From positions 1-7,739 of the forward strand of contig RGUK01000058.1 of the NCBI GenBank assembly GCA_010027825.1: 7,739 nt of DNA, given 5' to 3'. Below the pieces are notes generated by a model. The model had not been told where the DNA came from, did not search any database, and worked only from the letters and a program-made list of their open reading frames with translations. Position numbers and translations under genes: made by a program. Within the stretch, counting starts at the first letter, position 1; each line of letters starts with the position of its first letter. This document shows positions 5,601-7,739 of the stretch, piece by piece. This DNA is from a bacterium. Its GTDB lineage: Bacteria; Dependentiae; Babeliae; Babeliales; RVW-14.

Positions 5601-7739
5601 CTGAGACTGTTCTCGGCGCTAAACCTTCAATTTCTGGGCAGCTGCTTCGTCGGCGTGAGTTCACCGCCAACAAGATTAACGACCTGCTGAAACTTCGTGG
5701 CGGGGAGTTTGATACCGCCACCCTCAATGCTCTTGATAAAGTTCAAACTGCTGCCGAGAACGGCACCGCCACTAATGAATTGATGGACTTGGCCGACGAG
5801 GCTATTGCGCGTAAGGGCGGCGCTACGGTTGCTGCACAGATTGAAGATGAACTTAAAAACATCCAACAAGTTACCCAAGAAGGCAAGCAAGCTGATTTGT
5901 TTGGGGCGCCTGCAACTGAACGTACTACCCCCGCAAGGCTTCGCGCACTGTCTGAGTCTGAACAACGCAAGGCAGCAGAGAAAGAAGCTAAGACCCCGGA
6001 AGCCAAACTCAAAGCGCTTCAGCAAGAAGTTGCCGACATTGAGAAAGAACTTGAAGGGCTTGCACCCAAAGAAAAGCAGGCAGTAGTTGAATTGCTTGCG
6101 CAAGCTAAGGTGGCTGAAAGGGAAATAACTAACAACAAAGATGGGTTTGAAAAGAAAGTAGCTGCCCTTAAAGTTAGCCTTGAAAAAGTACGCGCAGACA
6201 GAGAAAAAGCTAAGAAATCTATAGTAAAGCTTAATGAGAAAATTGAGAAGCTATCAAAAAAACTAGAAGAACTTCTTAGTACCAATGATAGTACCCGTTC
6301 AAACAAAGTACGGACTGTTTCGTCTGCTCTTAAAAAGGCTAAAACTGCGCTTAGAGTCGCTACCGACAAAGTTAATAACTACGTTGAACCAACTAAAACT
6401 AACGTCAAGCCCGGCGCAGAACAAAGTGACCAGAACATTCTGGACCTTAAGAAAGAACGTGAAGTCCTGCTAGCTAGCGGTGCTAAGGAAGGGTCCGCCC
6501 AAGTCTTGTCTATCGACAGGGCAATCGCTAACGCAGAAAAACGCAAAGGCCAAGAGCAACGACCCGCTGGTGGCAAAACAGCGCCTCGCGGTAAAGAAAT
6601 TATTCCGCAACATTGGCCCCTTGAATTTGAGTCGCAGCTTGAACAAATCTACAGCGAAGCAATTGATACATATGAAAGCATTATTCAACAAGCTAGAAAG
6701 CTGGCTAGCATGTACCGTGCGGCAGCACAGCGTGAAGTAGGTGGTACGGGTAAGTCTCCAGAAGCTAAAGCTGCGGCAGCAGAACAATCCCGCGAGTTGC
6801 TTGCTAAGAAAACTGAAATCAAAGGCGCTATTCGTGCGTTAGTTTTAAAGATTAGAAAGAAAAAATCTGTTAATGCTAGCCAACAGCTAGCCGCCGAAAG
6901 AACAGAACTCGCCAACAAACGCGCTGCTGATGCCGCCCTTGCAGGTGCTGAACGTTTCTTAGCTGAAACCCAAACTAAAGCAGACCGACTTGCAGAGCAA
7001 GCTCGCCTTGAATCGGTTGGGCGTCAAGGTGTTCGTGTTACTTCTGAAGTGGTGTATGGCAAGACCGGACAGATGTATACCGTTTCTACTGAAGAGACAA
7101 AGCTGTTACGTCAGAAGCGTGATGAACTTAGCCGTGAACGTAAAGCACTTAAAGATGCAGGCAAGGAAAATTCCAAGGAATACAACAAACTTGATTCTGA
7201 AATAGCAGACCTTAGCGTTCAAATTGCCACTAAGGAAACCCCTTTGCTTCGCCGCGTCACAGAAGTAATTAACAAAGCACAACCTGTATCCGCCGAACAA
7301 AAAGCGTTTGAACAACTGCTTGATACTAAAAATCTTGAAGAAACCCTTGAGTCTCTTGAAAATATTGTTGAGCAAGTATCTAAACAACGCGGGGCAAAAG
7401 CTACTATTGCAGACAAGGAAGAAGCAGGAAGATTAAAAGCCCAGCTTGAAAATGTTAATGCCGAACTGCAAAAGCTTGAAGCAGCTAATAAAAAGTATTC
7501 TAAAAAGTACATGCAGCTTCTTAGCCAACGCACTAACCTTGAAAACTTGATTGAAGTTCGCACTACTCCGTTTGTTGAAAAGCTTAAGAAGAAGGTTGCA
7601 GACCTTCGTATGTATCTTATTGTCGGTCCTCAAACGTATGAGCGGTTAGTAACTCAAGGCGATAAGCGCTATAGCGCACAAGACTTAGTAAAAGTTTTAT
7701 ACGCTCTTGATAGGGCAGAAGAAAATCTTAAGGACAGTA
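2684..7739 (+). CDS. Giant phage virion/ejection-like or polyvalent protein, at least 1685 residues, C-terminus beyond window
   Basis: I read this frame codon by codon from the ATG to the window edge and found no stop, so it is open for 1685 codons plus one base. Residues 3-24 form a short motif of two YEI.GP-type strands ending in PPGASKEQV. Residues 126-170 are hydrophobic, with two GxxxGxxxG zippers. Residues 264-310 carry EIPGEITQQMLERWQAG and, further on, GLLAPLGAAGR, a combination I associate from memory with phage polyvalent and ejection proteins. The remainder is charged helix and coiled coil: repeats at 377-473, a hairpin at 919-972, a QADLFGAP linker (1069-1076), a long coiled coil (1107-1203) and further hairpins near 1256-1284 and 1476-1511. 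There are no Cys and only two Trp (277, 1311). No catalytic motif is visible, and T7 gp16's N-terminal transglycosylase signature is absent. It sits 27 bases after the second gene. A roles assignment as DNA-ejection protein is inferred from order, zippers and helical content; a tape-measure protein is the main alternative. Confidence 0.85.
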   Translation, partial: MPLYEITGPGGKVYEIEGPPGASKEQVVQAVQAKLAAQKAATETAGVGEAFKGALKRGLSTQATGLGALIDADKEAALGLQRAEGITEKPATSLEAVKKAYEAQGLFGGAKEALSQIPGAIAEQVPYIGEMAAGARLGAMAGSVVAPGVGTLIGGTLGAFAPAALSAFGSNIERQAAEKQQAGQPIQGIETGRAALAAVPQAAIDVGVQRLVFGKELIGKVLGRDLTNASEKTLAAEAKKANKLAGESIKRTLATGTLHGALAEIPGEITQQMLERWQAGKDLFDEDAQKEYVDTAYSVGLLAPLGAAGRFSEKAAAQEGIAAKQQEEAAKQKAEQDALLAQRKQLEALGAGYGAGAGQAEGPVKLQRDYESARQKVQELHEQIAEAAANGDLAKVSELDASLKQQEEALAALQAQAKESGVEFKTKFDRADVEQQIKKLQAQLQKAGESGDVEKIRKLAPQLAEAQERLKAFSFEMGMEKQAAEKERAEIDAKLASEQELKDREELLAQQAAATKQRPPLELPERPNLDVSEVEAVFEQKFKEYLAKGMPRDKAIAEATKRSETVRANAIKKYQAQLDKYNAKVEALKEAALTPEERLARSQEDYEDATETARKNSFVDDIFDEIGNAIQPTGPVSTIKISDDIQRGRPIGHVINEFQDEQNTSYFDLMNLAQQLRNRDFIGGEGGIRGRELISMQDVRKNLEADIEETKKRYINAVLYRAAAERAALGRSGLDEDTALKLATQTKALLDELVTRTSAPTTRVYQKEAFKRGEEEMSEDTRTAEERRFTYDDAALDRLQKLYGLDDTVMQYIRQFNKRLEELDAQRDQKLSPEVRRKVVAEFNRTFQQRAETLNEGLMRSVEKNIRGVVADRGQLTAVEGPLKLTAPTEEGLAAKEARLKGEATPDRTRPVREAGDIDMEIYAKRRELEFVKSQTTAGPGLGLYGAPTTIFNKPTEIARLEREIAELEKKKSETVLGAKPSISGQLLRRREFTANKINDLLKLRGGEFDTATLNALDKVQTAAENGTATNELMDLADEAIARKGGATVAAQIEDELKNIQQVTQEGKQADLFGAPATERTTPARLRALSESEQRKAAEKEAKTPEAKLKALQQEVADIEKELEGLAPKEKQAVVELLAQAKVAEREITNNKDGFEKKVAALKVSLEKVRADREKAKKSIVKLNEKIEKLSKKLEELLSTNDSTRSNKVRTVSSALKKAKTALRVATDKVNNYVEPTKTNVKPGAEQSDQNILDLKKEREVLLASGAKEGSAQVLSIDRAIANAEKRKGQEQRPAGGKTAPRGKEIIPQHWPLEFESQLEQIYSEAIDTYESIIQQARKLASMYRAAAQREVGGTGKSPEAKAAAAEQSRELLAKKTEIKGAIRALVLKIRKKKSVNASQQLAAERTELANKRAADAALAGAERFLAETQTKADRLAEQARLESVGRQGVRVTSEVVYGKTGQMYTVSTEETKLLRQKRDELSRERKALKDAGKENSKEYNKLDSEIADLSVQIATKETPLLRRVTEVINKAQPVSAEQKAFEQLLDTKNLEETLESLENIVEQVSKQRGAKATIADKEEAGRLKAQLENVNAELQKLEAANKKYSKKYMQLLSQRTNLENLIEVRTTPFVEKLKKKVADLRMYLIVGPQTYERLVTQGDKRYSAQDLVKVLYALDRAEENLKDS
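3059..3193 (+). other. Hydrophobic double glycine-zipper segment within the giant protein
   Basis: Residues 126-170 are rich in Gly, Ala, Val and Leu and nearly free of charge after R136. G134/G138/G142 and G150/G154/G158 each form a GxxxGxxxG pattern, separated by a Pro-Gly at 147-148. This is a plausible membrane-inserting or helix-packing hairpin. Charged residues return at E173 and R174. The prediction is by eye. Confidence 0.6.
3812..4102 (+). repeat. Two-copy protein-level repeat (60-residue period) in the giant protein
   Basis: Residues 377-413 and 437-473 align without gaps at an offset of 60. Matching positions are L380/L440, Q383/Q443, I384/L444, G391-D392/G451-D452, K395/K455, V396/I456, L399/L459, L403/L463 and L410/L470. 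Each unit looks like a helix-turn-helix hairpin with a Gly-Asp turn. The DNA copies have diverged, so this is an old duplication or convergent hairpin design, not a recent repeat. Confidence 0.6.
6002..6292 (+). other. Long predicted coiled coil within the giant protein
   Basis: Residues 1107-1203 are almost entirely helix-forming and charged. Heptad-like hydrophobic spacing is clearest in SIVKLNEKIEKLSKKLEELL (1179-1198). A coiled coil or antiparallel helical bundle is likely; no enzyme motif is seen here. Confidence 0.6.

Overview
The window looks like part of the virion (structural) module of a tailed phage or prophage. All genes lie on the + strand and are packed closely, with gaps of 13 and 27 bases. 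No tRNA, rRNA, CRISPR array, insertion sequence, promoter or terminator could be supported. The protein style (Gln/Ala/Gly-rich, extended helices) and openings such as GKGSKAPSQPTSQTVTQTN and MSIGYEQFFHQALLMP resemble, from memory and unchecked, hypothetical virion proteins of short-tailed phages from freshwater and marine metagenomes. The host is probably an aquatic Gram-negative bacterium, but nothing here fixes it.

Layout: (1) 22-879 encodes a 285-residue Gly/Gln-rich protein whose last 25 codons appear to be in the wrong frame. The expected Gly/Leu/Ala-rich C-terminus lies intact in the +1 frame and ends at a TAA at 881-883. (2) 893-2656 encodes a 587-residue, mostly helical protein with a Gly-rich patch and a Ser/Thr/Pro-rich linker. 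(3) 2684 to the right edge is one uninterrupted reading frame of at least 1685 codons that has no stop in the window and fills two thirds of it. It has a short N-terminal beta-type motif, a double glycine-zipper hydrophobic segment, and then more than 1300 residues of charged helical hairpins and coiled coils.

The small-medium-giant order is the same as that of the T7 internal core/ejection proteins gp14, gp15 and gp16. The working hypothesis is that the three products travel in the virion and are ejected to form or assist a DNA-delivery channel. The giant protein also resembles the phage 'polyvalent' proteins, whose enzymatic domains could lie beyond the right edge. None of the three contains a cysteine in my reading. 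Function is inferred from composition, order and motifs; no enzymatic active site is visible.
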